Shown: positions 1 to 8,060 of the stretch, piece after piece
Layout of the letters: each line of letters starts with the position of its first letter
Numbering within the stretch: the stretch's first letter is position 1
Notes under the pieces: model-generated
Told to the model about the DNA's origin: nothing
The model's input: only the letters and a program-made list of their open reading frames with translations
Database searches by the model: none
Position numbers and translations under genes: made by a program
From: Candidatus Babeliales bacterium
Lineage (GTDB): Bacteria; Babelota; Babeliae; Babelales; Chromulinivoraceae
Direction: 5' to 3'
Length of the DNA stretch: 64,000 nt
NCBI GenBank assembly: GCA_018061805.1
Contig: JAGOTL010000004.1
Location: 1-64,000, forward strand

Positions 1-390
<390 letters not shown>

Positions 391-529
391 ATTTTTTCTT
401 GAAATTAGTAAAATAATAACAAGTGAATTTGCTATAACGCTTCGTTGTAGATCTGAATAAAGGTAAATTACAAACATTTCTTTGGAATTTTAAAGTTCCA
501 TGGATTACAAGAAAAAAATTTAGAAATTT

Positions 530-643
530 TCTGGTGCATATAGCTTTGGGGTAATACCCGTTCCCATTTCGAATACGGAAGTGAAGTCCAAAGCGCTAAT
601 GATACTTGGCTGGTAACGGCCCGGGAAAGTAAGTCGTGCCAGA
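530..643 (+). rRNA. rrf: 5S ribosomal RNA
   Basis: This ~114-nt segment begins TCTGGTGC and ends GTGCCAGA, which pair as the closing stem of 5S rRNA. Between them are the conserved loop text CCCGTTCCCATTTCGAATACGG and the GAAGT block. It follows the 23S gene and is followed at once by a terminator, so it closes the rRNA operon. Confidence 0.95.
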
Positions 644-647
644 TTTA

Positions 648-682
648 AAATTCCCCAGTTTAACGACTGGGGAATTTTTTTG
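648..682 (+). terminator. rRNA operon terminator
   Basis: A 12-bp perfect stem (AAATTCCCCAGT / ACTGGGGAATTT) with a 6-nt loop runs into a T tract directly after the 5S gene. This is an intrinsic terminator. Confidence 0.93.
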
Positions 683-726
683 TGTTTTTTATAGATGATT
701 TCAGCTTTTTTTGAAAAGGAGTATCT

Positions 727-1308
727 ATGAATATAGAATTTGAGCTTAAAATTATTGTTGATCATCATGAAGTTGTGGAACGATTACAGAGTCTTGGTGC
801 TTTGCGTGTTCAACTAGAGACGCTTATGAGACGGTATGTTTTTGAGGTTTCACGTGATAGTTCAGGGTTCTGCAAGACATTGCGAGTACGTGACGAAGGA
901 CATGGCAATGTAACGTTGTCTTTAAAGAGCTTTAATGGTTTGCAGTCTATTGATTCTGTGCGAGAAGTTGAACTAAAGGTTTCAGATTTTGATACTGCTG
1001 TGGATTTTGTTCAAAATTTGGGATACTTACAAAATCAATATGTTGAAAATTATCGTCAGACATGGAAGTTCAACGATTGTTGTATCATGCTTGATAGGTG
1101 GCCATGGATCGAACCTTTCATAGAGATCGAAGGTGGCGATGAGCAGTCAGTTCGTCAGGTAGTAGCCTTGTTAGGCTTACAAAATAGAGTATGTCACTAT
1201 GGTCCAACAGCTCGATTATATCTGGAAAAATATGGTATAACCATACAGGAATTTAATCATAATAAGTTGCTTACATTTCAAAAAAAGCCCGATTGGCGAA
1301 CGTTGTAA
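727..1308 (+). CDS. CYTH-domain protein (class IV adenylate cyclase / triphosphatase-like)
   Basis: This 193-aa protein looks like a CYTH domain, a tunnel fold that binds triphosphate substrates. The N-terminal ExExK-type signature is present as EFELK (residues 4-8). Charged residues recur on later strands (TLRVRDEG, SLKSF, REVELKV, EIEGGD), as expected for the basic and acidic lining of the tunnel. The ATG at 727 follows an AAAAGGAG ribosome site. It stands alone after the rRNA operon. The family includes class IV adenylate cyclases, thiamine-triphosphatases and inorganic triphosphatases, and the sequence does not say which substrate is used here. Confidence 0.75.
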   Translation: MNIEFELKIIVDHHEVVERLQSLGALRVQLETLMRRYVFEVSRDSSGFCKTLRVRDEGHGNVTLSLKSFNGLQSIDSVREVELKVSDFDTAVDFVQNLGYLQNQYVENYRQTWKFNDCCIMLDRWPWIEPFIEIEGGDEQSVRQVVALLGLQNRVCHYGPTARLYLEKYGITIQEFNHNKLLTFQKKPDWRTL

Positions 1309-1386
1309 TGTTAAAGTAATTGTTTAGGTACGAGTTGTTTTTTAAGCCTCATCTGTTACACTGTTTGTAATGGGTGGAGGCTTTTT

Positions 1387-2352
1387 ATGGTTATAAAATT
1401 CAAATATATTCTTTTTTTATTGTTTGTAGGTTTATTCAACCCTATTTTTTCAGATGTTTTGGCGTTCAATAATGCGCCTGAATGGATTACTGTGTATGTT
1501 CATGGTACCCAAACGTCGACAGGTCTTAAACTGTTAAATAAATTTTGTAAACATGTTATATATGGTCAACCAGGGATTCATCATATATCTGAATTGCCAA
1601 AAAATGCTTTATTTTGGCAAGATGTGGAAATGCTGCATAATAAGTCTGGTGGTAGATTTGATCGGGAACATTTTTATACATTTGGCTGGTCTGGAAAGCT
1701 ATCGTTTAAGGTTCGTGAGCAAGAAGGGTTATGTTTATACCAAGAGCTACAAGCTTTGGTTAAAGCATACAGGGAAAAATATGGATATTGCCCAAAGTTG
1801 AGAATTATGACTTTTTCTCATGGTGGTAATGTTGCCTTAAACATGGTGCGTCATTTACCATTTTTTGCAGGCGAGCAGATCTATTTAGAGCTTTTATTGA
1901 TAGCCTGTCCAGTTCAAAAAATTACTGAGCCTTTTATACAGCATCCGGCTATTAATAATATATACACGATAGCCTCAAGCAGAGATCTTTTGCAGGTTGT
2001 AGATTGGTATAAGTATAAAAACAAACGGTATTTTCCTGATAGGTTTTTTCATGTGACCCAACAAAATTGCACTCAGATAAAAGTTAATATTAACCATAGA
2101 GGCTTAGGTCACTTGGACCTGTTAAGATCCTTTATGTATCATTTGCCGTTTGTTTTAGATATGGCAGACAATGCCTCACGCAAGAATAACCTTACTGGTT
2201 TGAAGCCAATTGTACCTTGCTCCAAAATACATGCTTTGAAGTTGTGTACTCAAAAACCATGTATCATTGAGTGTCATATTACAGACACCAATTTTAGGTT
2301 TTATAATGGGTTTAATCTGATCCCATGTGTTTATGGACGCCGTAAATCGTAA
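1387..2352 (+). CDS. Secreted alpha/beta-hydrolase (lipase-like)
   Basis: This 321-aa protein begins with a signal peptide (hydrophobic run to about residue 26). The hydrolase core shows an oxyanion-loop type HGTQTS near residue 40 and a nucleophile elbow FSHGGN near residue 145, with Ser as the likely nucleophile. Candidate acid and base residues are the Asp in SSRDLL and the His in GLGHLDL. The start has a GGAGG site 6 nt upstream. The fold is well supported by these motifs, but the substrate is unknown. As an exported hydrolase in a probable host-dependent bacterium, it could act on lipids of its own envelope or of the host. Confidence 0.65.
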   Translation: MVIKFKYILFLLFVGLFNPIFSDVLAFNNAPEWITVYVHGTQTSTGLKLLNKFCKHVIYGQPGIHHISELPKNALFWQDVEMLHNKSGGRFDREHFYTFGWSGKLSFKVREQEGLCLYQELQALVKAYREKYGYCPKLRIMTFSHGGNVALNMVRHLPFFAGEQIYLELLLIACPVQKITEPFIQHPAINNIYTIASSRDLLQVVDWYKYKNKRYFPDRFFHVTQQNCTQIKVNINHRGLGHLDLLRSFMYHLPFVLDMADNASRKNNLTGLKPIVPCSKIHALKLCTQKPCIIECHITDTNFRFYNGFNLIPCVYGRRKS

Positions 2353-2388
2353 AAAATTAAAGCTTCATTACTACGACTCAAATACTCT

Positions 2389-2883
2389 TTACGATACTTT
2401 TAATAATTCAATTTCAAAAATAAGCGTTGAGTTTGGTGCAATTACACCGCCTGCGCCACGTGATCCATAAGCCATAGCTGGTGGTAAAACAACTATTCGT
2501 TTTTCACCTACATGCATTGCTGCAACCATCAAATCCCATCCTTTAATTACTTGGCCAGCGCCAACCATAAAACTAAATGGTTGATTGCGTTTGTGGCTGC
2601 TATCAAAAGTAGGTCCTACTTTATCTGGATTAAGCAAAATCCAGCCGGTGTAATGAACGGTTGCTGGTTTGCCAATAGTTGCTTGAGGCCCTGATCCTGG
2701 TTGTGTAATTTTATACATGATGCCAGTTTGATCATTTTTTTGAAAATCAGATAATGGAAGAGTGCTTCCAGGAGCGATAGACATAGTTTTACCCTTAGTA
2801 TTGATTGCAATCATTTGAATACTTGTCCAAGCACCTAGGCTTAGGAGTGTCCCAATGAAAAGAACTGATATTTTTTTTGTCAT
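2389..2883 (-). CDS. FKBP-type peptidyl-prolyl cis-trans isomerase, exported
   Basis: This 164-aa protein has an N-terminal hydrophobic signal or anchor (residues 5-25) and a C-terminal FKBP domain. Family motifs are VHYTGW, FDSS, PFSFMVGAGQVIKGWD and a final LIFEIELL strand. FKBPs catalyse prolyl isomerisation during protein folding, here in the periplasm. The start at 2883 was chosen over a longer reading to 2934 because it has an AGGAAG site 6 nt upstream and places the signal peptide at the N terminus. It is convergent with the lipase-like gene. Confidence 0.9.
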   Translation of the reverse strand: MTKKISVLFIGTLLSLGAWTSIQMIAINTKGKTMSIAPGSTLPLSDFQKNDQTGIMYKITQPGSGPQATIGKPATVHYTGWILLNPDKVGPTFDSSHKRNQPFSFMVGAGQVIKGWDLMVAAMHVGEKRIVVLPPAMAYGSRGAGGVIAPNSTLIFEIELLKVS

Positions 2884-3022
2884 ACACTTCTTCCTGTTTT
2901 TTTGTAACATGACTTGGTTCAAAAGTATCTTCAAATGGTTTTTTTGTCAATTTTTCAGATGACAGAATCATAAACTTTTGGTACTGTACTATGCGAACTG
3001 TTTTATAAGCAAGGCAAAATAT

Positions 3023-3754
3023 ATGTTTTTATACACGATCATAGCTCTGGCAACATTATGTTCGACTCTTATTCATACGAGTAGTGATCCCATTATTTTT
3101 AGAAAAGCACAACAAAGTTTTATCGAAGGTCATTGGCAAGAAGCTTTAGATTTGTATAGTTCTTTAACACATAAAGATTCTGTTGTGTGGCAAAATATGG
3201 GAAATAGTTGTTTTAATCTACAACAGTACCCTCATGCACTGTTATATTGGAAACGATCATATAAAGATGCTGGGTTTAGCATACAACGTGTTAAGGCTTT
3301 GCTGGCAGCAGAACATCAGGTTTATAAAAAATTAAATTTGCCTGACTTGCCAGTTTGGTATGACTGGCTCATGATCTTGGTAACCTGTATTCCGATATGG
3401 TTGGTTTATATCATTATAATGCTATGTCTGTTGTTTTTGTTAAAGTTTATGTTGCACTATTGGCGTTGGCATGAATTGGCTGCATCGCAGCGTAAAAAGA
3501 CAGTATGTATCATGATGGTTTTAGCTATCATGGGTATGATATGGTATGGGCATAAATGGGTCTTTCAACACAAAGCAATAGTTGTTAAATCAGACACATT
3601 CGTGTATGCTGGACCAGAACAAACTTTTCATATAGTCAGCAAGGTTGGCTTAGGAACGGTTGTGCGTATTTTAGAACAGACAGAAAATATGTATAAAGTA
3701 ACAACAGATACGACATCTGGTTGGTTGGAACATAAGAACGTACAAAAAATATAA
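3023..3754 (+). CDS. TPR and SH3-like membrane protein (BatE-like)
   Basis: This 243-aa protein has a signal or anchor segment, then TPR-like helices (AQQSFIEGHWQEALDLYSSL, NMGNSCFNLQQYPHALLYW) in the exported part. Two membrane segments follow (about 115-150 and 165-185), then a C-terminal bacterial SH3-like domain (VGLGTVVRILEQ...GWLEHKNV). This TPR-TM-TM-SH3 order resembles BatE-type proteins of Bacteroidetes and spirochaetes. No other Bat gene lies nearby. The ATG at 3023 with AAGG 8 nt upstream is preferred to a TTG at 2978. The downstream M23 peptidase gene starts 6 nt after the stop, so they are probably cotranscribed. Confidence 0.6.
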   Translation: MFLYTIIALATLCSTLIHTSSDPIIFRKAQQSFIEGHWQEALDLYSSLTHKDSVVWQNMGNSCFNLQQYPHALLYWKRSYKDAGFSIQRVKALLAAEHQVYKKLNLPDLPVWYDWLMILVTCIPIWLVYIIIMLCLLFLLKFMLHYWRWHELAASQRKKTVCIMMVLAIMGMIWYGHKWVFQHKAIVVKSDTFVYAGPEQTFHIVSKVGLGTVVRILEQTENMYKVTTDTTSGWLEHKNVQKI

Positions 3755-3760
3755 AATAGT

Positions 3761-4627
3761 ATGGATAATCAAAAAACTGTTTTTGTGTTTTTATATGGTG
3801 CTGTGCTGGCTATAACGCTCGGCATAGCTTTGGTATTGTGTATGCAATACCATTACTTTAAAAGAGAAGCTTTAGAGCTGGCTCAAGTTAAAGAAGCGTA
3901 TTATCAGCATGTTGAAATGCTTAAAAGAAGCTTGAATGCTTCAATGTTATCAGATGAAGAAGAAGATCAAGATACAGACGTAGAAAAAAAAAAATTAAAT
4001 GAACAAGGTCAATCTTCATTTTCTGTTTCGGCCACAAATGTAGAACCTAAAGTACAATTTGAATTAATCAGTGATGATGAAGAGCATGTTTTAAAAGCAA
4101 TAAAAACTGATTTAAGGCCAAAGATACAATCTACGGTTAAAAGAAAAAAAAGAACAAAATCTCGTCGGGCTATAGCGCAAGTACATCGTTCATCGATGCG
4201 TTACGCACCAGCGCGGGATTTTGTTTTTTCTTGGCCTGTAGATATAGAATGTTTTTGGTTAAGTTCTTTGTTTGGACCTCGTAAACGACCAAATGGTCAA
4301 GTAGAGTTTCATCATGCAATTGATATGGCTGCTATTAAAGGGACACCTGTAAAGGCAGCAGCTTCAGGAAAAGTAGTTTTGGCTCAGTCGCATTCTGGTT
4401 TTGGAAATTGCATCATGATTGAACATAATAATAGATACAAAACTCGATATGCTCACTTACATCGTATTGGTGTACATGTAGGTCAAACGGTGCAACAAGG
4501 ACAAGTCATAGGTTCTGTGGGGGATACAGGACTTGTTAGAAAATCAGGTCGCGATGCTTCTCATTTACACTTTGAAATTCATCAAGATGGCCGTCGCGTT
4601 AATCCTTTAGCGTTTTTATTTTCATAA
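3761..4627 (+). CDS. M23-family metallopeptidase, membrane-anchored
   Basis: This 288-aa protein has one N-terminal membrane segment (about 6-28), a charged low-complexity linker (about 60-140, including a basic KRKKRTKSRR stretch), and a C-terminal LytM/M23 peptidase domain. Zinc ligands are visible as FHHAID and HLHFEIH, with RYAHLH between them. M23 enzymes cut peptidoglycan cross-bridges or act as divisome regulators when inactive. The key His and Asp residues are present, so this one is probably active. It sits 6 nt behind the TPR/SH3 gene. Confidence 0.88.
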   Translation: MDNQKTVFVFLYGAVLAITLGIALVLCMQYHYFKREALELAQVKEAYYQHVEMLKRSLNASMLSDEEEDQDTDVEKKKLNEQGQSSFSVSATNVEPKVQFELISDDEEHVLKAIKTDLRPKIQSTVKRKKRTKSRRAIAQVHRSSMRYAPARDFVFSWPVDIECFWLSSLFGPRKRPNGQVEFHHAIDMAAIKGTPVKAAASGKVVLAQSHSGFGNCIMIEHNNRYKTRYAHLHRIGVHVGQTVQQGQVIGSVGDTGLVRKSGRDASHLHFEIHQDGRRVNPLAFLFS

Positions 4628-4699
4628 ACTATTGTAACTTATCAAAAGCTCTTTGTAGGGTAGCAATAATGAATGTTGAGGGTTAGGGGGAGTTAGGTC

Positions 4700-5581
4700 A
4701 TGTTGATTAGGTATCCATATGGATATCTTGTGATAATGTTTTCTACATTGTCACACGCTCATTTTGAGCGATTACAACAATATTATATATTGCGTGAAAA
4801 CACTCAAAAATTTGTTCGTGTTTTGCAAGAACATGTATCAAACGCTCAGTATCCAGAATTATTACAAAAATATGATCATGCTCTTGTAGGAACACAGAGT
4901 GTTTCTGACTTTGTCTGTACGTGTGTTGCTGCCCGTAGCTCTATTGCTACGAGCGTGAGTGCATCAGTTGTGCAAATGGCTTTGGCAGCATATACGATGC
5001 TGTATAATTTTGGTTACATTATCAAAGAAAAAAAAGAATTTACGCAACATTTAAGTTCTATGACGTATGAAGAGATGATGGTACAGTACCCATTTTTAGT
5101 TGTGATTGAACAGCAGATTAAAATGATGGAATTGCTAATTGAAATGAGCATGAGTGATAATGAAGTTGAAAAAATATGTGCGTGTATTCATTTGCCACAG
5201 ATGATTTTACCTGGTCCTTATGAAAGGTATAGTAAAAAAGCTGCAAAAAAAATGTATAAAAAATGCTGCGATAAAAATGGACGCTTGGTTGATATAGATT
5301 TATTTTTAAAAAAACATCCATATCGTAACTTTCATAAAAAAGTCGCAATAGATTGGAAAATGCTTTTGATGAATGTATCTAAGTTTCCACAAAAATTGCA
5401 AACGTCATATAGCTCGAAATATGCATTGAATATGAATAATACATATAATCAGTCTGTCTTAGACATGATACAGTACATACAATTGCATGCAGCAGGTCAA
5501 CAATGTACTATGCCGGCAATGCAAAATACTATGGGACAACGAGTATATAATTGGTATGTAGTTCATTATGGACTTTCTTAA
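4700..5581 (+). CDS. Hypothetical exported protein
   Basis: This 293-aa protein is of unknown family. It starts with a short signal-like segment (residues 5-20, ending SHAHF), then a mainly helical, lysine- and methionine-rich sequence. A mildly hydrophobic stretch lies at about 70-105 (ASVVQMALAAYTMLYNFGYI). Paired cysteines near residues 155-160 and 183-184 could form disulfides. The ATG at 4700 has an AGGGGGAG site upstream. It lies between the M23 peptidase and lepB genes, and no function can be assigned. Confidence 0.55.
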   Translation: MLIRYPYGYLVIMFSTLSHAHFERLQQYYILRENTQKFVRVLQEHVSNAQYPELLQKYDHALVGTQSVSDFVCTCVAARSSIATSVSASVVQMALAAYTMLYNFGYIIKEKKEFTQHLSSMTYEEMMVQYPFLVVIEQQIKMMELLIEMSMSDNEVEKICACIHLPQMILPGPYERYSKKAAKKMYKKCCDKNGRLVDIDLFLKKHPYRNFHKKVAIDWKMLLMNVSKFPQKLQTSYSSKYALNMNNTYNQSVLDMIQYIQLHAAGQQCTMPAMQNTMGQRVYNWYVVHYGLS

Positions 5582-5660
5582 AATTGGCTGACTTTTGCAT
5601 TGTTATGCAGTACACTACTACGAATATTATTTTTTATCATGTAGTGTATAAGGTGATGCG

Positions 5661-6533
5661 ATGAAAGATACTTTTATTCATAGATTGATTCGTTGGTACA
5701 AACGGCCAAATAAAGGTTATTTTGCAGATTTGTTTGAGTCATTAATTGTTATTATTCCCGTTGTTTTTTTAATCAAAACATTTGTGTTTGGATTGTATCA
5801 AGTTCCAACCTGTTCAATGGAAACAACTATGCTTGTGGGGGAACGATTTTTTGCTGATAAAGTAACACCTTATTTTTCAAAGCCAAAACGTGGCGAAATT
5901 ATTTCTTTTAATGATCCAAATTATAAATATTCAACCAACAAATTCGTTAATGTATATCAACAATACGCTGGTTGGGATGTAGTTAATTTAACCAAGCGTG
6001 TTATAGGTGTACCAGGGGACCATCTTGAAGGAAAAATTGAAGACGGTAAACCAGTGATTTATATTAACGGTGAAAGATTAGATGAGCCGTATCTTAACAA
6101 ATGGCCTATTATTGCACGATATAAAAATGGTGATATTAACTATCGATCATATGATCCTGAAAAACCATTAAATTATCAGCCATTTTATGATATGACAGCA
6201 GGGGAAATTGCACGTGCAAAAATGTATTTTGGTGATCGTTCGATTCTGTATCCAAATACGCCTGCTCGTGGTGCTATGGGCGAAAAAGATATTTTTGATG
6301 TTCACTTGGGGTCAACAGAATATTGGTTGATGGGTGATAATAGACAAGGTAGCTCTGATTCACGTGAATGGGGTCCTTTAGATACATCAAAAGTATTGTT
6401 CCATGGACGTATTTTGTTTAGAATTTGGTCTGTTGATAGCGATGAATCTTGGTGGATTATTGACCTGATCAAACATCCTGTCAGCTTCTGGCAAAGAGTG
6501 AGATGGTCACGCTTCTTTCAAGTTTTGAAATAA
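5661..6533 (+). CDS. lepB: Signal peptidase I
   Basis: This 290-aa protein is a type I signal peptidase, which removes signal peptides on the outer face of the inner membrane. An N-terminal membrane segment (about 24-45) leads into box B with the catalytic Ser (PTCSMETTM), box D with the general-base Lys (LTKRVIGVPGD) and box E (MGDNRQGSSDSREWG). A ~60-residue insert lies between boxes D and E, as in many Gram-negative enzymes. The ATG at 5661 has AAGGTGA just upstream. The many signal peptides in the window make it an expected housekeeping gene. Confidence 0.95.
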   Translation: MKDTFIHRLIRWYKRPNKGYFADLFESLIVIIPVVFLIKTFVFGLYQVPTCSMETTMLVGERFFADKVTPYFSKPKRGEIISFNDPNYKYSTNKFVNVYQQYAGWDVVNLTKRVIGVPGDHLEGKIEDGKPVIYINGERLDEPYLNKWPIIARYKNGDINYRSYDPEKPLNYQPFYDMTAGEIARAKMYFGDRSILYPNTPARGAMGEKDIFDVHLGSTEYWLMGDNRQGSSDSREWGPLDTSKVLFHGRILFRIWSVDSDESWWIIDLIKHPVSFWQRVRWSRFFQVLK

Positions 6534-6564
6534 ATATTTGTATATTAATGCAAAAAGAGGTTGT

Positions 6565-7083
6565 ATGATTTCCAAAAAATATGATATATTAACAACTAAG
6601 CATTCAAGTTTGCTTGGGTGTTCTTTGATAATGTTTGGCGTTACAATGCTTGCAGGATGTTTTAATTTCTGGAAAAAATCAGAAGTTGCAACAGAAGTGC
6701 CAAAACTTGTAGTGATAAATGTGCTTGATGCTTCTTACTATGACGACTGTCATATTAAAGGTTCTATCAATATACCATTTGAACAATTTGAAGAAACGGT
6801 TAAAACACTACCCAAACAAAATAAATATGTTGTGTATTGTTCTAATTATGCTTGCACAGCGGCTCCTTTTGCAGTAAAGGTTATGTTGAATTCAGGCTTT
6901 GAAAATGTTCGATTGCTTCCAGGTGGAATTGTTGAATGGTATCAAAAACAGTTACCAATTGAAGGTAAAGCTGAGTTGCAGTATCTACAAGAAGATGATC
7001 AGCCTATGGGTGATGAATCTGAAGATGTACCGGTTGTTACAGCAGAGCAGTTGGCTCAAGAGTTACAACAAGAGCAACAATAA
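6565..7083 (+). CDS. Rhodanese-domain lipoprotein
   Basis: This 172-aa protein carries a lipobox (MLAGC, Cys near residue 31), so it is probably lipid-anchored. A rhodanese-like domain follows (VINVLDASYYDDCHIKGSIN, then VVYCSNYACTAA with the active-site Cys). Rhodaneses transfer sulfane sulfur, and many exported single-domain versions have unclear substrates. The tail (about 140-172) is acidic and glutamine-rich. The start at 6565 was chosen because AGAGG lies just upstream. A tRNA pair follows directly. Confidence 0.82.
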   Translation: MISKKYDILTTKHSSLLGCSLIMFGVTMLAGCFNFWKKSEVATEVPKLVVINVLDASYYDDCHIKGSINIPFEQFEETVKTLPKQNKYVVYCSNYACTAAPFAVKVMLNSGFENVRLLPGGIVEWYQKQLPIEGKAELQYLQEDDQPMGDESEDVPVVTAEQLAQELQQEQQ

Positions 7084-7095
7084 TTTGAAATTAAT

Positions 7096-7169
7096 GGCGA
7101 CATAGCCAAGCGGTAAGGCAGGGGACTGCAAATCCCTCATCCCCGGTTCGATTCCGGGTGTCGCCTCCA
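7096..7169 (+). tRNA. tRNA-Cys (GCA)
   Basis: The acceptor arms GGCGACA and TGTCGCC pair. The anticodon loop reads CTGCAAA, giving anticodon GCA. The discriminator is T, as is standard for tRNA-Cys, and the CCA end is encoded at 7167-7169. The T arm is CCCGGTTCGATTCCGGG. Confidence 0.96.
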
Positions 7170-7182
7170 AGAAAAAGTATGT

Positions 7183-7268
7183 GCCGAGGTGGCGAAATGG
7201 TAGACGCAAAGGACTTAAAATCCTTCGGGCTTACGCCTGTGCCGGTTCGAGTCCGGCTCTCGGTACCA
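7183..7268 (+). tRNA. tRNA-Leu (TAA)
   Basis: This class II tRNA has acceptor arms GCCGAGG and TCTCGGT, anticodon loop CTTAAAA (anticodon TAA), a long variable arm (CGGGCTTACGCCTGT) and an encoded CCA at 7266-7268. It lies 13 nt after tRNA-Cys, so the two are probably cotranscribed. Confidence 0.96.
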
Positions 7269-7274
7269 ATAAAT

Positions 7275-7318
7275 TAACCCTTATTTTGAATGAATTTTCA
7301 AAGTAAGGGTTTTTTTTA
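7275..7318 (+). terminator. Terminator after the tRNA pair
   Basis: AACCCTTA.TTTGAA pairs with TTCAAAGTAAGGGTT around a short loop, followed by eight T residues. It ends the tRNA transcript and overlaps the 3' end of the convergent gene at 7316. Confidence 0.88.
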
Positions 7319-8050
7319 TCCTATAATATTTGGTTCTTGTTCTATGGCTGCTTGCATACAATCAAGCCAAAATAGCCATGATTTATCCTGTTTATTACCG
7401 ATATCTACGCTATTAATAATTTGTAAAATGTTTCGAACACCTTCAAATGTAATTTCTTCATAAAAAATATTTAAATAATTTTTCATGCACCAAAATGCCA
7501 TTTCTGGGCTGTATAACAATGTTAATGGATCTTGGCTATCAATGTTAAAATCTTGTAATGTTTTGTTGACACCAGCCATCCAATCTTGCCAAGCAGGAGG
7601 ATCCCATGTTTGTAAATTAACTTTCCAATCAGTGTGGTGGGTTGATAGCATTAAATCTGTTAGGAGTAAGCCAATATCTTTATCTTGTGTAGATAAGAAA
7701 TACTCATTCATATACGTTCGGGTAGCATTGAAGTTTTGATACCAAGAAAGAGTAGAAAGTGTTTTATGATTGTATGATGATGTAGAATAAATTTTTTGTA
7801 TACCGTTATTTGGTTGCCAAGATCGAAATTCTTTATTTGAAATATTGATTCCGCAATTTCTAATTTGATGGGTTGGCATATACGTTAGCACCCACCATTG
7901 ACAAGGGGTTAATTTGTCATCAAGTTCAAACGTTATATAAGCGATATAATTATATTGATTTATGCCATAACAATTATTTTTATTTTTTGCTATTTCTAAT
8001 ATTTTTTCTATAACTTCAGGATTATTATCTAATTTTCCCTTTGTTGCCAT
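7316..8050 (-). CDS. Toxin-tip duplicate fused to an unknown domain (possible immunity fusion)
   Basis: This 244-aa protein has two parts. Residues 5-86 repeat the C-terminal tip of the upstream Hint protein: both contain GKL, NCYG, RNCGIN and R.W.P..G at matching spacing over about 80 residues. Residues ~90-244 are unlike the upstream protein. They are helical and tryptophan-rich (SWYQNF, WDPPAWQDWM, SWLFWLDCM), and I do not recognise the family. No signal peptide is seen. The ATG at 8050 has AAAGGA upstream, and the gene starts 10 nt after the Hint gene stop, so the two are one operon. In polymorphic toxin loci this position usually holds the immunity gene, so the second domain may be an immunity domain. 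That is inference. Confidence 0.6.
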   Translation of the reverse strand: MATKGKLDNNPEVIEKILEIAKNKNNCYGINQYNYIAYITFELDDKLTPCQWWVLTYMPTHQIRNCGINISNKEFRSWQPNNGIQKIYSTSSYNHKTLSTLSWYQNFNATRTYMNEYFLSTQDKDIGLLLTDLMLSTHHTDWKVNLQTWDPPAWQDWMAGVNKTLQDFNIDSQDPLTLLYSPEMAFWCMKNYLNIFYEEITFEGVRNILQIINSVDIGNKQDKSWLFWLDCMQAAIEQEPNIIG

Positions 8051-8060
8051 AGTAGGTCCT

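Noticed and set aside
520-768. Minus-strand open frame across the 5S gene and its terminator
   Set aside because: It is antisense to the 5S rRNA and runs through the terminator and the start of the CYTH gene.
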